A stretch of 64,000 nt of DNA from Streptomyces sclerotialus (GTDB lineage Bacteria > Actinomycetota > Actinomycetes > Streptomycetales > Streptomycetaceae). Positions 17,845-27,157 of the stretch are shown here, piece after piece. The notes below the pieces were generated by a model. It worked only from the letters and a program-made list of their open reading frames with translations. It ran no database searches and had not been told where the DNA came from. Numbering within the stretch: position 1 is the first letter of the stretch; every line of letters starts with the position of its first letter. Where the stretch lies: positions 95,152 to 159,151 of the forward strand of contig JODX01000015.1 of the NCBI GenBank assembly GCA_000719105.1, written 5' to 3'. A program made the translations under genes and the position numbers.

Positions 17845-20631
17845 ATGCCCCCCAACACCACCGCCTCTTCCGGACAGCAGCCCGGCAAGTCCGGCAGGAA
17901 GAAGGGGCGCAGAGCCCGCCTGATCGTGATCGTCCTGGTGCTCGCCGTCATCGGGGGCCTCGCCTACGGGTCGTACTGGACGGTCAGCACCGTCCGTGCC
18001 TCCTTCCCGCAGACCAAGGGCTCCATCACGCTGGACGGCCTGTCCGGGACCGTCGACGTCCGACGCGACGACTACGGGATCCCGCAGATCTACGCCTCCT
18101 CCGACGAGGACCTGTTCATGGCGCAGGGCTACGTCCAGGCGCAGGACCGGTTCTACGAGATGGACGTGCGCCGCCACCTCACCTCCGGCCGGCTGTCCGA
18201 GATGTTCGGCCAGGGCCAGGTCGACAACGACGCGTTCCTGCGCACGCTGGGCTGGAGCCGGGTCGCCGAGGAGGAGTACGAGAGCAAGCTGTCGGCGGAG
18301 ACGAAGAAGTACCTCCAGGCGTACGCGAAGGGGGTCAACGCCTACCTCGAGGGCAAGGACGGCGCGGACATCTCCCTGGAGTACGCGGCCCTCGGGTTCA
18401 CCAACGACTACAAGCCCGAGGAGTGGACGCCCGTCGACTCCATCGCGTGGCTGAAGGCGATGGCCTGGGACCTGCGCGGCAACATGCAGGACGAGATCGA
18501 CCGCGCCCTGCTGACCAGCCGCCTCGGCCCGCAGCAGATCTCCGACCTGTACCCGGACTACCCGTACGACCGCAACAAGGCGATCGTGCAGGAGGGGCAG
18601 TACGACGAGCTCACCGAGACGTGGACGCAACCCTCGGACGGCTCCGCCGGCTCCGACGGCTCCGCCGGCTCCGGCGGCTCCGCGCAGACCGGCACGGGCA
18701 CCGGGACCGGAGTGGGGACCTCGGACGCCTCCGGGTCCCTCACGACGCAGCTCTCGGGCCTCTACGACGTGCTGGAGGACCTGCCCGAGGCCGTCGGCGT
18801 GAACGGCAACGGCATCGGCTCCAACTCCTGGGTCGTCGCCGGTGAGCACACCATCACCGGCAAGCCGCTGCTCGCCAACGACCCGCACCTGTCGGCCTCG
18901 CTGCCGTCCGTGTGGTACCAGATGGGCCTGCACTGCCGCAGCGTCTCCGACAAGTGCCAGTACGACGTCTCCGGTTACACCTTCGCGGGCATGCCCGGCG
19001 TGGTGATAGGCCACAACGGGGACATCGCCTGGGGCTTCACCAACTCCGGCGTCGACGTCACGGACCTGTACCTGGAGAAGCTCACCGGCGACGGCTACGA
19101 GTACGACGACAAGGTCAAGCCCTTCGAGACCCGCCAGGAGACCATCAAGGTCGCCGGCGGCACGTCCAAGAAGATCGTCGTCCGGACCACCGACAACGGC
19201 CCGCTGCTCTCCGACCGCAACGACGAACTCGTCCAGGTCGGCAAGAAGGCCACCGTGGAGAGCTCCGCCCCCGACCGCGGAGACGGCTACGGCATCGCGC
19301 TGCGCTGGACCGCGCTGGAGCCGGGAAACTCCATGGATGCCGTCTTCGAGCTGAACAAGGCCACGGACTGGTCGTCGTTCCGCAAGGCCGCCGCCCTGTT
19401 CGACGTGCCCTCGCAGAACCTCGTCTACGCCGACACCGAGAACAACATCGGCTACCAGCTCCCCGGCAGGATCCCCACGCGCGCGGAGGGCCACGACGGC
19501 TCCGTGCCCGCGCCGGGCTGGGATTCCGACTACCGCTGGACCGGGTACATCAAGCAGGACGAGCTGCCCTACGAGTACAACCCGGAGCGCGGCTACATCG
19601 TCACCGCCAACCAGGCCGTCGTCGACGAGGACGAGTACCCCTACAAGCTCACCAGGGACTGGGGTTACGGCACGCGCAGCCAGCGGATCACCGACCTGAT
19701 CGAGTCGAAGATCAAGGGCGGCGGCAAGGTGTCCACCGAGGACATGCGCCAGATGCAGCTGGACAACAGCAGCGAGATCGCCCGGCTGCTGGTGCCCAAG
19801 CTGCTGAACATCGACGTCGACGACAAGTACGTCCGGGAGGCGCAGAAGCTCCTGGAGGGCTGGGACTACACCCAGGACGCGGACTCGGCGGCGGCCGCGT
19901 ACTTCAACGCGGTCTGGCGCAACATCCTCAAGCTCGCCTTCGGCAACAAGCTGCCCAAGGAGCTGCGGGTCGAGGGCCAGTGCCTGTACGTCGAGCCGAC
20001 CGGCACCGGCCCGGCCGACGAGGACCAGAAGGTCCGCGAGTGCGGCAAGCGCGACGCGGACCAGGCGCAGCCGGACGGCGGCGACCGCTGGTTCGAGGTG
20101 GTCCGCCGGATCGTCGACGACGAGGACAACGACTGGTGGTCGGCGCCGGCGACGCGCACCGAGAAGGCCGTGAAGACGCGTGACGGGCTGTTCGCGCGGG
20201 CCATGGAGGACGCCCGCTGGGAGCTGACCGCCAAGCTCGGCAAGGACATCGACACCTGGAACTGGGGTCGGCTGCATCGCTTGTTCCTGAACAACCAGAC
20301 GCTCGGCACCGAGGGCCCCGGCTTCCTGCAGTACATGCTCAACCGCGGTCCCTGGGAGCTCGGCGGCGGCGAGGCGACGGTCAACGCGACCGGCTGGAAC
20401 GCGGCCGGCGGCTACGGCGTCGTCTGGGTGCCGTCGATGCGGATGGTGGTCAACCTCGACGACCTCGACAAGTCCAAGTGGATCAACCTCACCGGGGCTT
20501 CGGGGCACGCCTACAGCGCCCACTACACCGACCAGACGGACAAGTGGGCCGAAGGCGAGCTGCTGTCCTGGTCGTTCACGGACAAGGCGGTCAAGGACAG
20601 CACGAGCGACACGCTGCTGCTGAAGCCGTGA
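17845..20631 (+). CDS. Penicillin acylase family protein (Ntn hydrolase)
   Basis: 928 residues from the ATG at 17845, which has AAGGA upstream; the open frame extends further but without family features. A basic N-terminus and one hydrophobic helix (LIVIVLVLAVIGGLAYGSY) anchor or export it. The A-chain region includes QGYVQAQDRFYEMDVRRH. A Gly/Ser linker repeat lies near residue 270. Cleavage is expected at GIGSNSWVVAG, making Ser326 the N-terminal nucleophile of the B chain. These enzymes hydrolyse amides such as acyl-homoserine lactones, cyclic lipopeptides or penicillins. The true substrate cannot be read. It is monocistronic. Confidence 0.92.
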   Translation: MPPNTTASSGQQPGKSGRKKGRRARLIVIVLVLAVIGGLAYGSYWTVSTVRASFPQTKGSITLDGLSGTVDVRRDDYGIPQIYASSDEDLFMAQGYVQAQDRFYEMDVRRHLTSGRLSEMFGQGQVDNDAFLRTLGWSRVAEEEYESKLSAETKKYLQAYAKGVNAYLEGKDGADISLEYAALGFTNDYKPEEWTPVDSIAWLKAMAWDLRGNMQDEIDRALLTSRLGPQQISDLYPDYPYDRNKAIVQEGQYDELTETWTQPSDGSAGSDGSAGSGGSAQTGTGTGTGVGTSDASGSLTTQLSGLYDVLEDLPEAVGVNGNGIGSNSWVVAGEHTITGKPLLANDPHLSASLPSVWYQMGLHCRSVSDKCQYDVSGYTFAGMPGVVIGHNGDIAWGFTNSGVDVTDLYLEKLTGDGYEYDDKVKPFETRQETIKVAGGTSKKIVVRTTDNGPLLSDRNDELVQVGKKATVESSAPDRGDGYGIALRWTALEPGNSMDAVFELNKATDWSSFRKAAALFDVPSQNLVYADTENNIGYQLPGRIPTRAEGHDGSVPAPGWDSDYRWTGYIKQDELPYEYNPERGYIVTANQAVVDEDEYPYKLTRDWGYGTRSQRITDLIESKIKGGGKVSTEDMRQMQLDNSSEIARLLVPKLLNIDVDDKYVREAQKLLEGWDYTQDADSAAAAYFNAVWRNILKLAFGNKLPKELRVEGQCLYVEPTGTGPADEDQKVRECGKRDADQAQPDGGDRWFEVVRRIVDDEDNDWWSAPATRTEKAVKTRDGLFARAMEDARWELTAKLGKDIDTWNWGRLHRLFLNNQTLGTEGPGFLQYMLNRGPWELGGGEATVNATGWNAAGGYGVVWVPSMRMVVNLDDLDKSKWINLTGASGHAYSAHYTDQTDKWAEGELLSWSFTDKAVKDSTSDTLLLKP

Positions 20632-20665
20632 CGCCCCTCGCCCGAGCCCTGGTCCGGTGACGGAA

Positions 20666-20707
20666 ACGGGAAAGGCCCTCCACGCGCGCGTGGAGGGCCT
20701 TTCCCGT
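20666..20707. terminator. Bidirectional terminator
   Basis: A 42-base perfect palindrome starting ACGGGAAAGGCCCTCCACGC lies between the convergent acylase and cyclo-ligase genes. A/T bases near both ends give each strand a short T-run, so it can end both transcripts. Confidence 0.9.
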
Positions 20708-20728
20708 ACGTCCGGGACGGCGGCCGGC

Positions 20729-21352
20729 TCAGCCGGGCACGCCGAACCGCCGTACGCCCGACGGCGTCACCACCGCGTGCACCGCCCGGTCGTGCGGCTC
20801 CGCCGGGACGCGGTCGACGACCTCGGTGTCGTACAGCAGCACCACCAGCGCCGGATCGGCTCCCGCGCGCTCCAGGCGGGCCAGGACACGGTCGTAGGAG
20901 CCGCCGCCGCGGCCCAGGCGCAGCCCCCGCCCGTCGACGGCGAGGCCGGGCAGCAGGACGGCGTCGGCCTCCGTGACGGCCTGCGGTCCGAGCCGGGTGC
21001 CGACGGGCTCGTAGAGCGCCATCCGCCCGCCGTACTGGACGCGCACGAGGGAGTCCGCGCCCTCGTAGACGCCCCAGTCCAGGTCGTTGTCCGCCAGCAG
21101 CACGGGCAGCAGGACACGCACCCCGCGCGCGTGGAGGGCGTCGAGGAGGGCGAGGGTGCCCGGTTCGGTGCCCACGGAGACGTACGCGGCGACCGTGCGG
21201 GCATGCGCGAGTTCGGGCAGGGCGAGGGCGCACCGCGCGAAGGCGTCCTCCTTCTCCCGCACGTCATTCACCGGCAACCCGCTCCTCACCGCGAGGATCG
21301 CTCGCCGCAACGTGCGCTTGTCAGGGTCGGTGACGTGTCCGTTCCGGCTCAC
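20729..21352 (-). CDS. 5-formyltetrahydrofolate cyclo-ligase
   Basis: 207 residues from a GTG at 21352 that has CGGGAG six bases upstream; an ATG at 21385 is possible but less well placed. It turns 5-formyl-THF into 5,10-methenyl-THF with ATP. The N-terminal DPDKRTLRRAILAVRSGL holds the ATP-binding Arg/Lys. LLPGLAVDGRGLRLGRGGGS is the family signature that binds ATP and magnesium. It is divergent from galU. Confidence 0.92.
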   Translation of the reverse strand: MSRNGHVTDPDKRTLRRAILAVRSGLPVNDVREKEDAFARCALALPELAHARTVAAYVSVGTEPGTLALLDALHARGVRVLLPVLLADNDLDWGVYEGADSLVRVQYGGRMALYEPVGTRLGPQAVTEADAVLLPGLAVDGRGLRLGRGGGSYDRVLARLERAGADPALVVLLYDTEVVDRVPAEPHDRAVHAVVTPSGVRRFGVPG

Positions 21353-21445
21353 AGATTGCTCCCGTACTGATCTCAACGCGCTCATATGAGAGCGAACCAA
21401 CCGGAGCCACAGAGTCTGCACAAAGGCACCGGATAAAGTTCGGCC

Positions 21446-22348
21446 ATGACTGAGTCGAACCCCAGGATCACCAAGGCTGTCATCCCTGCAGCCGGTCTCG
21501 GCACCCGCTTCCTCCCGGCCACCAAAGCCACGCCGAAGGAGATGCTGCCGGTCGTCGACAAGCCCGCGATCCAGTACGTGGTCGAGGAGGCCGTGGCCGC
21601 CGGCCTCGACGACGTGCTGATGGTCACCGGTCGTAACAAGCGGCCCCTGGAGGACCACTTCGACCGCAACTACGAGCTGGAGTCGGCCCTGGAGAAGAAG
21701 GGCGACGCCGACCGCCTCGCCAAGGTCCAGGAGTCCAGCGACCTCGCGATGATCCACTACGTCCGCCAGGGCGACCCCAAGGGCCTCGGCCACGCCATCC
21801 TCTGCGCCGCCCCGCACGTCGGCGACGAGCCCTTCGCGGTCCTCCTCGGCGACGACCTGATCGACCCGCGCGACCCCCTGCTCCAGCGCATGATCGAGGT
21901 GCAGGAGCAGTACGGCGGCAGCGTCGTCGCGCTCATGGAGGTCGCCCCGGAGCAGATCCACCTCTACGGCTGCGCCGCCGTGGACACGACCCAGGACGGC
22001 GACGTCGTCAAGGTGACGGGCCTGGTCGAGAAGCCGGACCCGGCGGACGCCCCCTCCAACTACGCGGTCATCGGGCGGTACGTCCTCGACCCGCGGATCT
22101 TCGGCATCCTGCGCGAGACCGAGCCCGGCCGCGGCGGTGAGATCCAGGTCACCGACGCCCTCCAGCAGCTCGCCGCCGACGAGAAGGTGGGCGGCCCCGT
22201 GCACGGCGTCGTCTTCACGGGGCGCCGCTATGACACCGGCGACCGCGGCGACTACCTGCGTGCCATTGTCCGGCTGGCGTGCGAACGTGAGGACCTGGGC
22301 CCCGACTTCCGGGCCTGGCTCCGCAGTTACGTAGCCGAGGAGATGTAG
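21446..22348 (+). CDS. galU: UTP-glucose-1-phosphate uridylyltransferase
   Basis: 300 residues. It makes UDP-glucose for cell wall, trehalose and glycogen-related metabolism. KAVIPAAGLGTRFLPATKA is the nucleotide-binding loop with the catalytic Lys/Arg. PKEMLPVVDKPAIQYVVEEA and LLGDDLIDP are the sugar-nucleotide and metal motifs. It is the first gene of a tight run, with glp only 5 bases after its stop. Confidence 0.96.
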   Translation: MTESNPRITKAVIPAAGLGTRFLPATKATPKEMLPVVDKPAIQYVVEEAVAAGLDDVLMVTGRNKRPLEDHFDRNYELESALEKKGDADRLAKVQESSDLAMIHYVRQGDPKGLGHAILCAAPHVGDEPFAVLLGDDLIDPRDPLLQRMIEVQEQYGGSVVALMEVAPEQIHLYGCAAVDTTQDGDVVKVTGLVEKPDPADAPSNYAVIGRYVLDPRIFGILRETEPGRGGEIQVTDALQQLAADEKVGGPVHGVVFTGRRYDTGDRGDYLRAIVRLACEREDLGPDFRAWLRSYVAEEM

Positions 22349-22353
22349 CCACT

Positions 22354-23691
22354 TTGAGCAGCGCCGCGACCCGCGACACCGGCCCGGACCGCCTCTGGTC
22401 GGTGACCGAGCACCTGGAGGACGTCCTCGCCACGGTCCGCCCCCTGGACCCCATCGAGCTGCAACTCCTCGACGCCCAGGGCTGCGTCCTGGTCGAGGAC
22501 GTCATGGTCCCGGTGTCACTGCCGCCGTTCGACAACAGCTCCATGGACGGGTACGCGGTACGGGTCGCGGACATCGCGGGCGCGAGCGAGGAGTACCCGG
22601 CCGTCCTCACGGTGATCGGGGACGTGGCCGCAGGCCAGGGCGAGCAGCCCCACGTCGGGCCGGGCGAGGCCGCGCGCATCATGACCGGCGCGCCACTGCC
22701 GCCCGGCGCCGAGACCGTCGTCCCCGTGGAGTGGACCGACGGCGGCCTCGGCCAGGGCCCCGCCTCCGGGATGCGCGCCCACAGCGCGAGCCCGGAGGGC
22801 GCCACCGGCCAGGTGAGCGTCCACCGTGCGGCCGGGGCACGCGCGCACGTGCGCGCGCAGGGCAGCGACGTGCAGGCCGGTGACCGGGCCCTCGCGGCGG
22901 GCACCGTCCTCGGCCCGCCGCAGATCGCGCTGCTCGCCTCGATCGGCCGCGGCTCGGTCCGCGTGCGCCCGCGCCCGCGCGTGGTGGTCCTCTCCACCGG
23001 CAGCGAACTGGTGCAGCCCGGAGTGGCGTTGGGCAGCGGCCAGATCTACGACTCCAACAGCTTCGCCCTGACCGCCGCCGCCCGCGACGCCGGGGCCATC
23101 GCCTACCGGGTCGGCGCCGTCACCGACGACGCCGAACTCCTCCGCTCCACCATCGAGGACCAGCTCGTCCGCGCCGATCTGCTCGTCACCACCGGCGGGG
23201 TCAGCGTCGGGGCGTACGACGTCGTCAAGGAGGCCCTCCAGTCCGTCGGCTCCGCCGGTGACGACGAGGAGGAAGGGACGGGCGGCGGCGTCGAGTTCCG
23301 CAAGCTGGCCATGCAGCCCGGCAAACCGCAGGGTTTCGGCACGATCGGCCCCGACCACACGCCCCTGCTCGCGCTGCCGGGCAACCCGGTCTCCTCGTAC
23401 GTCTCCTTCGAACTGTTCGTACGGCCGGTGATCCGCGCCCTGATGGGCCTGGAGGACCTCCACCGGCCCACCGTGCGGGCGACGCTGCAGTCTTCCAAGG
23501 CGCTGACCTCGCCCGCGGGCCGCCGGCAGTTCCTGCGCGGGACGTACGCCGACGGCAAGGTCACCCCGGTCGGGGGTGCCTCCTCCCATCTGGTCGCCGC
23601 CCTCGCCCGGGCCGACGCGCTGATCGTCGTCCCCGAGGACGTGGAGTCGGTGGAGCCCGGCACCGAGGTCGACGTGATCCTCCTGGGGTGA
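22354..23691 (+). CDS. glp: Gephyrin-like molybdotransferase Glp (MoeA family)
   Basis: 445 residues. MoeA inserts molybdenum into adenylated molybdopterin. The domains are visible: SLPPFDNSSMDGYAVR (substrate loop), TGAPLPPGAETVVPVEW, the molybdopterin-binding fold with LVTTGGVSVGAYD and LALPGNPVSSYVSF, and a C-terminal beta domain. The start is TTG. Actinobacterial MoeA copies next to a GlpR/SepX gene are called Glp and in Corynebacterium act in cell division together with FtsZ and the membrane receptor. The sepX gene lies 2 kb downstream, which supports that name. Whether this copy still makes cofactor is open. Confidence 0.85.
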   Translation: MSSAATRDTGPDRLWSVTEHLEDVLATVRPLDPIELQLLDAQGCVLVEDVMVPVSLPPFDNSSMDGYAVRVADIAGASEEYPAVLTVIGDVAAGQGEQPHVGPGEAARIMTGAPLPPGAETVVPVEWTDGGLGQGPASGMRAHSASPEGATGQVSVHRAAGARAHVRAQGSDVQAGDRALAAGTVLGPPQIALLASIGRGSVRVRPRPRVVVLSTGSELVQPGVALGSGQIYDSNSFALTAAARDAGAIAYRVGAVTDDAELLRSTIEDQLVRADLLVTTGGVSVGAYDVVKEALQSVGSAGDDEEEGTGGGVEFRKLAMQPGKPQGFGTIGPDHTPLLALPGNPVSSYVSFELFVRPVIRALMGLEDLHRPTVRATLQSSKALTSPAGRRQFLRGTYADGKVTPVGGASSHLVAALARADALIVVPEDVESVEPGTEVDVILLG

Positions 23692-23776
23692 AGGCTCCCG
23701 CTTGGGGGTACCGTGTCGCGCACAACGAGGCCACGTGCCGCATCGCGACAGGCCCTGACCGGGAGCGCCACACCAC

Positions 23777-24256
23777 ATGAGTACGCAGGACCGACTGACG
23801 CACATCGACGAGGCGGGGGCCGCCCGCATGGTCGACGTATCAGGCAAGGACGTCACCGCGCGCACCGCGCGCGCGAGCGGCCGGGTCCTGGTCTCGCCCC
23901 GCGTGATCGAACTGCTGCGTGGCGAGGGAGTCCCCAAGGGCGACGCCCTCGCCACCGCGCGCATCGCGGGCATCATGGGAGCCAAGCGCACACCCGACCT
24001 GATCCCGCTCTGTCACCCGCTGTCAGTGGCGGGTGTCACAGTGGATCTGTCGGTGGCGGACGACGCCGTCGAGATCAGGGTCATGGTGAAGACGACCGAC
24101 CGCACAGGCGTGGAGATGGAGGCCCTCACCGCGGTCACCGTGGCGGCGCTCACCGTGGTCGACATGGTCAAGGCGGTCGACAAGGGGGCGGTCATCACGG
24201 ACGTACGCGTGGAGGAGAAGACCGGCGGGAAGTCGGGCGACTGGAGCCGGGCATGA
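23777..24256 (+). CDS. moaC: Cyclic pyranopterin monophosphate synthase
   Basis: 159 residues, the usual length. It forms cyclic pyranopterin monophosphate in the first stage of molybdenum cofactor synthesis. [33 protein letters not shown] and [20 protein letters not shown] are the family's active-site and hexamer motifs. Its stop overlaps the next start by 4 bases (ATGA). Confidence 0.96.
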   Translation: MSTQDRLTHIDEAGAARMVDVSGKDVTARTARASGRVLVSPRVIELLRGEGVPKGDALATARIAGIMGAKRTPDLIPLCHPLSVAGVTVDLSVADDAVEIRVMVKTTDRTGVEMEALTAVTVAALTVVDMVKAVDKGAVITDVRVEEKTGGKSGDWSRA

Positions 24257-24825
24257 CGGCACCCGTCGAGCCCCCGGCCGGGAGCGCCCTCGGCGCGCCG
24301 TACGCGGCCCTGGTCGTGACCGCGTCGAACCGCGCGGCGCGGGGCGTGTACGAGGACAAGGGCGGTCCGCTGATCGCCGAGGGGCTGCGGACGTTCGGCT
24401 TCGCCGTGGACGGGCCGTGGGTCGTGCCCGACGGGGACCCCGTGGAGAACGCCTTGCGCACCGGTGTCCGGGCCGGGTACGACGTCGTCGTGACCACCGG
24501 CGGCACCGGCATCTCGCCCACCGACCGGACCCCCGAGGCCACCCGCGCCGTGCTCGACCGCGAGGTGCCGGGCATCGCCGAGGCCATCCGGGCGTACGGC
24601 AGGGACAAGGTGCCCACGGCGGCGCTGTCCCGGGGCCTGGCCGGGATCGCCGGCGGCACACTGATCGTGAACCTGCCGGGCTCCACCGGCGGGGTGCGGG
24701 ACGGCCTGGCGGTACTGGAGCCCCTGCTGATCCACGCCGTGGACCAGATCCGTGGCGGTGACCACCCGAGACCCGCCGGCACCACGAAGGCGGACGACTC
24801 CGGACCGAGCGGGGGTGCGAGCTGA
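24253..24825 (+). CDS. Molybdopterin adenylyltransferase (Mog/MoaB type)
   Basis: 190 residues. It activates molybdopterin by adenylation before MoeA adds the metal. The motifs [20 protein letters not shown] and [12 protein letters not shown] line the nucleotide and pterin sites. It starts inside the end of moaC and its stop overlaps the next gene, so the three are translationally coupled. A short Asp/Ser/Gly tail follows the domain. Confidence 0.93.
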   Translation: MTAPVEPPAGSALGAPYAALVVTASNRAARGVYEDKGGPLIAEGLRTFGFAVDGPWVVPDGDPVENALRTGVRAGYDVVVTTGGTGISPTDRTPEATRAVLDREVPGIAEAIRAYGRDKVPTAALSRGLAGIAGGTLIVNLPGSTGGVRDGLAVLEPLLIHAVDQIRGGDHPRPAGTTKADDSGPSGGAS

Positions 24826-25514
24826 ACGGCCCTTCCTGGCCTGTCGCGCTGGCGGACGGCGATGTCGTCCTCCGGCCGATAAGGCTGCGCGACCAGCAGG
24901 CCTGGCGGGAGGTCAACCGGCGCAACCGGGACTGGCTGCGCCCCTGGGAGGCGACCATCCCGCCGCCGACCCCCAGCGGCCCGGTCACGCACCGGCCGAC
25001 CTACCGCCAGATGGTCCGTCATCTCCGGCGGGAGGCGAACGCGGGCCGGATGCTGCCCTTCGTGATCGAGTACCGGGGACGGCTCGCCGGACAGCTGACG
25101 GTCGCCGGTATCACCTGGGGTTCGATGTGCTCCGGGCACGTCGGGTACTGGGTCGACGAGGCGATCGCGGGACGGGGCGTGATGCCGGCCTCGGTGGCGC
25201 TCGCCGTCGACCACTGCTTCCGCACCGTCGGTCTGCACCGCGTCGAAGTCTGTATTCGCCCGGAGAATCTGCCGAGCCGCCGTGTCGTGGAGAAACTCGG
25301 ATTCCGCGAGGAAGGCCTGCGGCCGCGCTATCTGCACATCGACGGGGACTGGCGCGATCACCTCGTCTTCGCGCTGACCGCCGAAGAGGTACCGGACGGA
25401 CTCCTGGCCCGCTGGCACCGGGCCCGCGCCCGCAGCGCCCCGCGGAACGCCGAGGGCGGTGCCCCGGGCACCCGGCAGGACATCGCAGGGGATACGCCCC
25501 GGAACACGGCGTGA
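24822..25514 (+). CDS. GNAT N-acetyltransferase, RimJ-like
   Basis: 230 residues if it starts at the CTG at 24822, which overlaps the previous stop as CTGA and has a GGGGG run upstream. From there the protein reads PVALADGDVVLRPIRLRDQQ, the usual RimJ/RimL N-terminus. No ATG, GTG or TTG lies in frame before the ATG at 25011, which would cut off the first beta strands. The acetyl-CoA loop is near GYWVDEAIAGRGVM. EVCIRPENLPSRRVVEKLGF is the conserved C-terminal motif. Target unknown: ribosomal protein or another N-terminus. Confidence 0.85.
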   Translation: MNGPSWPVALADGDVVLRPIRLRDQQAWREVNRRNRDWLRPWEATIPPPTPSGPVTHRPTYRQMVRHLRREANAGRMLPFVIEYRGRLAGQLTVAGITWGSMCSGHVGYWVDEAIAGRGVMPASVALAVDHCFRTVGLHRVEVCIRPENLPSRRVVEKLGFREEGLRPRYLHIDGDWRDHLVFALTAEEVPDGLLARWHRARARSAPRNAEGGAPGTRQDIAGDTPRNTA

Positions 25515-25708
25515 CGTGATCGGCCGCATAAATAAAATAAACGTTCGAAATTGATCGGCTGTAGACCGTCTCAAAGCGTTGATTTCCCGGCCTCACCGGC
25601 CTGCTGATCGCATCGGTCACAAAAAAAGCTCGAAATATCAGCCAGATCGTGCGACACACCGGCTCAATTGGCAGATGGCCTCACGCAAACCCCTCTACCG
25701 TGTGAGAC
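25515..25708. promoter_or_regulatory. AT-rich intergenic region upstream of sepX
   Basis: This is the most AT-rich stretch of the window, with runs such as AATAAAATAAA and AAAAAAAGC. It separates sepX from the glp operon and must hold the sepX promoter. No sigma consensus is clear enough to name. Confidence 0.5.
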
Positions 25709-26959
25709 GTGAGCAGCAGCGGCCTCATCTACGCAGTCATCGTCGGGGCCTGGGCCGCCTACTTGGTGCCGATGTGGCTCCGTAGGCAGGACGAGCTGAA
25801 CGAGGCCCGTCCGACGGAACGCTTCAGCACCGCCATCCGGCTACTGTCCGGACGGGCGGGTATGGAGCGCCGGTACGCCAAGGACCTGCGGGCGCGCTCC
25901 GCCGAGGAGGCGGAGCACACCGTCGACCCGGATGCCGTCACCGACTCGGTGGACGTCCGGGCCTTCGCCATGCCTCCGCACCGACCGCAGACGAAGGTGC
26001 ACCTGCCGGTGGAACGGGACGATCCCCCACGGGCGGAGGGCACCAAGGCGGCACCGGGTCCGGAGCGGCAGCAGGGCGGGCTCAAGGCCGGCGGGTCCGG
26101 CAGAGTGCCCGGTGCGGGGGTACGGAAGAGCGTCTCGGCGGAGGCCACGGCGCGGGCCCAGCGCTCCAAGGCGCTCGCGCGCCGACGGCGTACGACGGTC
26201 ATGCTCTTCCTCGCGTTCACGCTGGGGTCGATCGTCGCGGCGGTCGGCGGGTTCGCGTTCCTCTGGGCGCCCGGTGTGCCCGCGTTGCTGCTCAGCGCGT
26301 ACATCGCCTACCTGCGTGCCCAGGAGCGGCGGCGGTTCACCTACACGATGGACCGCAGGCGGGCCGAGGTGGCCGCGCAGCGCCTGCGCGAGCGGCAGCG
26401 CCACCGGCCGGCCCTCGGCCGGGACACCGACGAGCCGGAGGACGGGGCGGAGGCGGAGACCAGGCCGGACCTGACCGCGCTCGCGGCCGACCGCCGGGCC
26501 CTCGTCGAGCAGACCGACCACGCCGAGTGGGTCGACCAGCAGCGCGAGCGCCAGCGGCGCCCCGGTCACGGTGACAGCTGGGACCCGGTGCCGGTGCCGC
26601 TCCCCACGTACGTGACCGCGCCGGTCGCTCCGCGGGCCACACCCAACGTCGACCTGGGAACGCCGGACGCATGGAGCTCGGCACGGTCGAGGGCGGCCGA
26701 GCCGGGCACGGGAGCGGGAGAGCCGGAGGGGGTGCTGGGGACTTCGATGTCCGCATCGGCCCCCGACTCCGCCCGCGCCGCTGAGTGCTCCTCGCCGTCC
26801 CCGTCGGCCGAGCAGAACGCGGAGGGTGGTGACGGCTCCGACGGGGAGCGCTCCGACGCCCGCCGTGCCGCGTCCGCACGCCGGGCACGGGAACGGGGAC
26901 GGACGCCGCTGTTCGACCAGTTCGAGGACGGCGACCGTCCACGGGCGGCCAACGAGTAG
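25709..26959 (+). CDS. sepX: Septal membrane protein SepX / Glp receptor GlpR
   Basis: 416 residues from a GTG. A short first helix (LIYAVIVGAWAAYLVPMWL) is followed by a conserved juxtamembrane block (RRQDELNEARPTERFSTAIR). A pair of helices lies near residues 165-205 (TTVMLFLAFTLGSIVAAVGG and the next segment). The rest is a long disordered tail rich in Arg, Glu, Ala and Pro. This architecture and its place after glp match SepX of Streptomyces and GlpR of Corynebacterium, which sit at septa and help FtsZ-dependent division. GTG is the first codon in a good context. Assignment is from memory of those families. Confidence 0.8.
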   Translation: MSSSGLIYAVIVGAWAAYLVPMWLRRQDELNEARPTERFSTAIRLLSGRAGMERRYAKDLRARSAEEAEHTVDPDAVTDSVDVRAFAMPPHRPQTKVHLPVERDDPPRAEGTKAAPGPERQQGGLKAGGSGRVPGAGVRKSVSAEATARAQRSKALARRRRTTVMLFLAFTLGSIVAAVGGFAFLWAPGVPALLLSAYIAYLRAQERRRFTYTMDRRRAEVAAQRLRERQRHRPALGRDTDEPEDGAEAETRPDLTALAADRRALVEQTDHAEWVDQQRERQRRPGHGDSWDPVPVPLPTYVTAPVAPRATPNVDLGTPDAWSSARSRAAEPGTGAGEPEGVLGTSMSASAPDSARAAECSSPSPSAEQNAEGGDGSDGERSDARRAASARRARERGRTPLFDQFEDGDRPRAANE

Positions 26960-27032
26960 CCGTGACCGTTGACCAGCGGGGAACGGATTTCCAAGCACCC
27001 GGACGGGGATGCTAGAGTTTCACTCGTTGCAA

Positions 27033-27106
27033 GGGCCTGTGGCGCAGTCCGGTAGCGCACCTCGTTCGCATCGAGGGGGCCAGGGGTTCAAATCCCCTCA
27101 GGTCCA
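27033..27106 (+). tRNA. tRNA-Ala (anticodon CGC)
   Basis: 74 bases forming a full cloverleaf. The acceptor GGGCCTG pairs with CAGGTCC. The anticodon stem CCTCG/CGAGG encloses the loop TTCGCAT, anticodon CGC, reading GCG. The T arm AGGGG-TTCAAAT-CCCCT is normal. The discriminator is A and no CCA is encoded. Confidence 0.95.
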
Positions 27107-27112
27107 CGCAGC

Positions 27113-27149
27113 ACAGAGCCCCTGTCGGGATCCCCGACAGGGGCTCTGT
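27113..27149. terminator. Strong hairpin after tRNA-Ala
   Basis: A perfect 17-bp stem (27113-27129 with 27133-27149) with a 3-base loop. It lies between the tRNA and the convergent ABC permease gene and probably serves both. Confidence 0.9.
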
Positions 27150-27157
27150 CGTGTTTC

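Noticed and set aside
17797..20523. Very long open frame of 908 codons on the minus strand
   Set aside because: It is the antisense shadow of the penicillin acylase gene, Val/Gly/Leu/Arg-rich without any domain; a usual effect of high GC.
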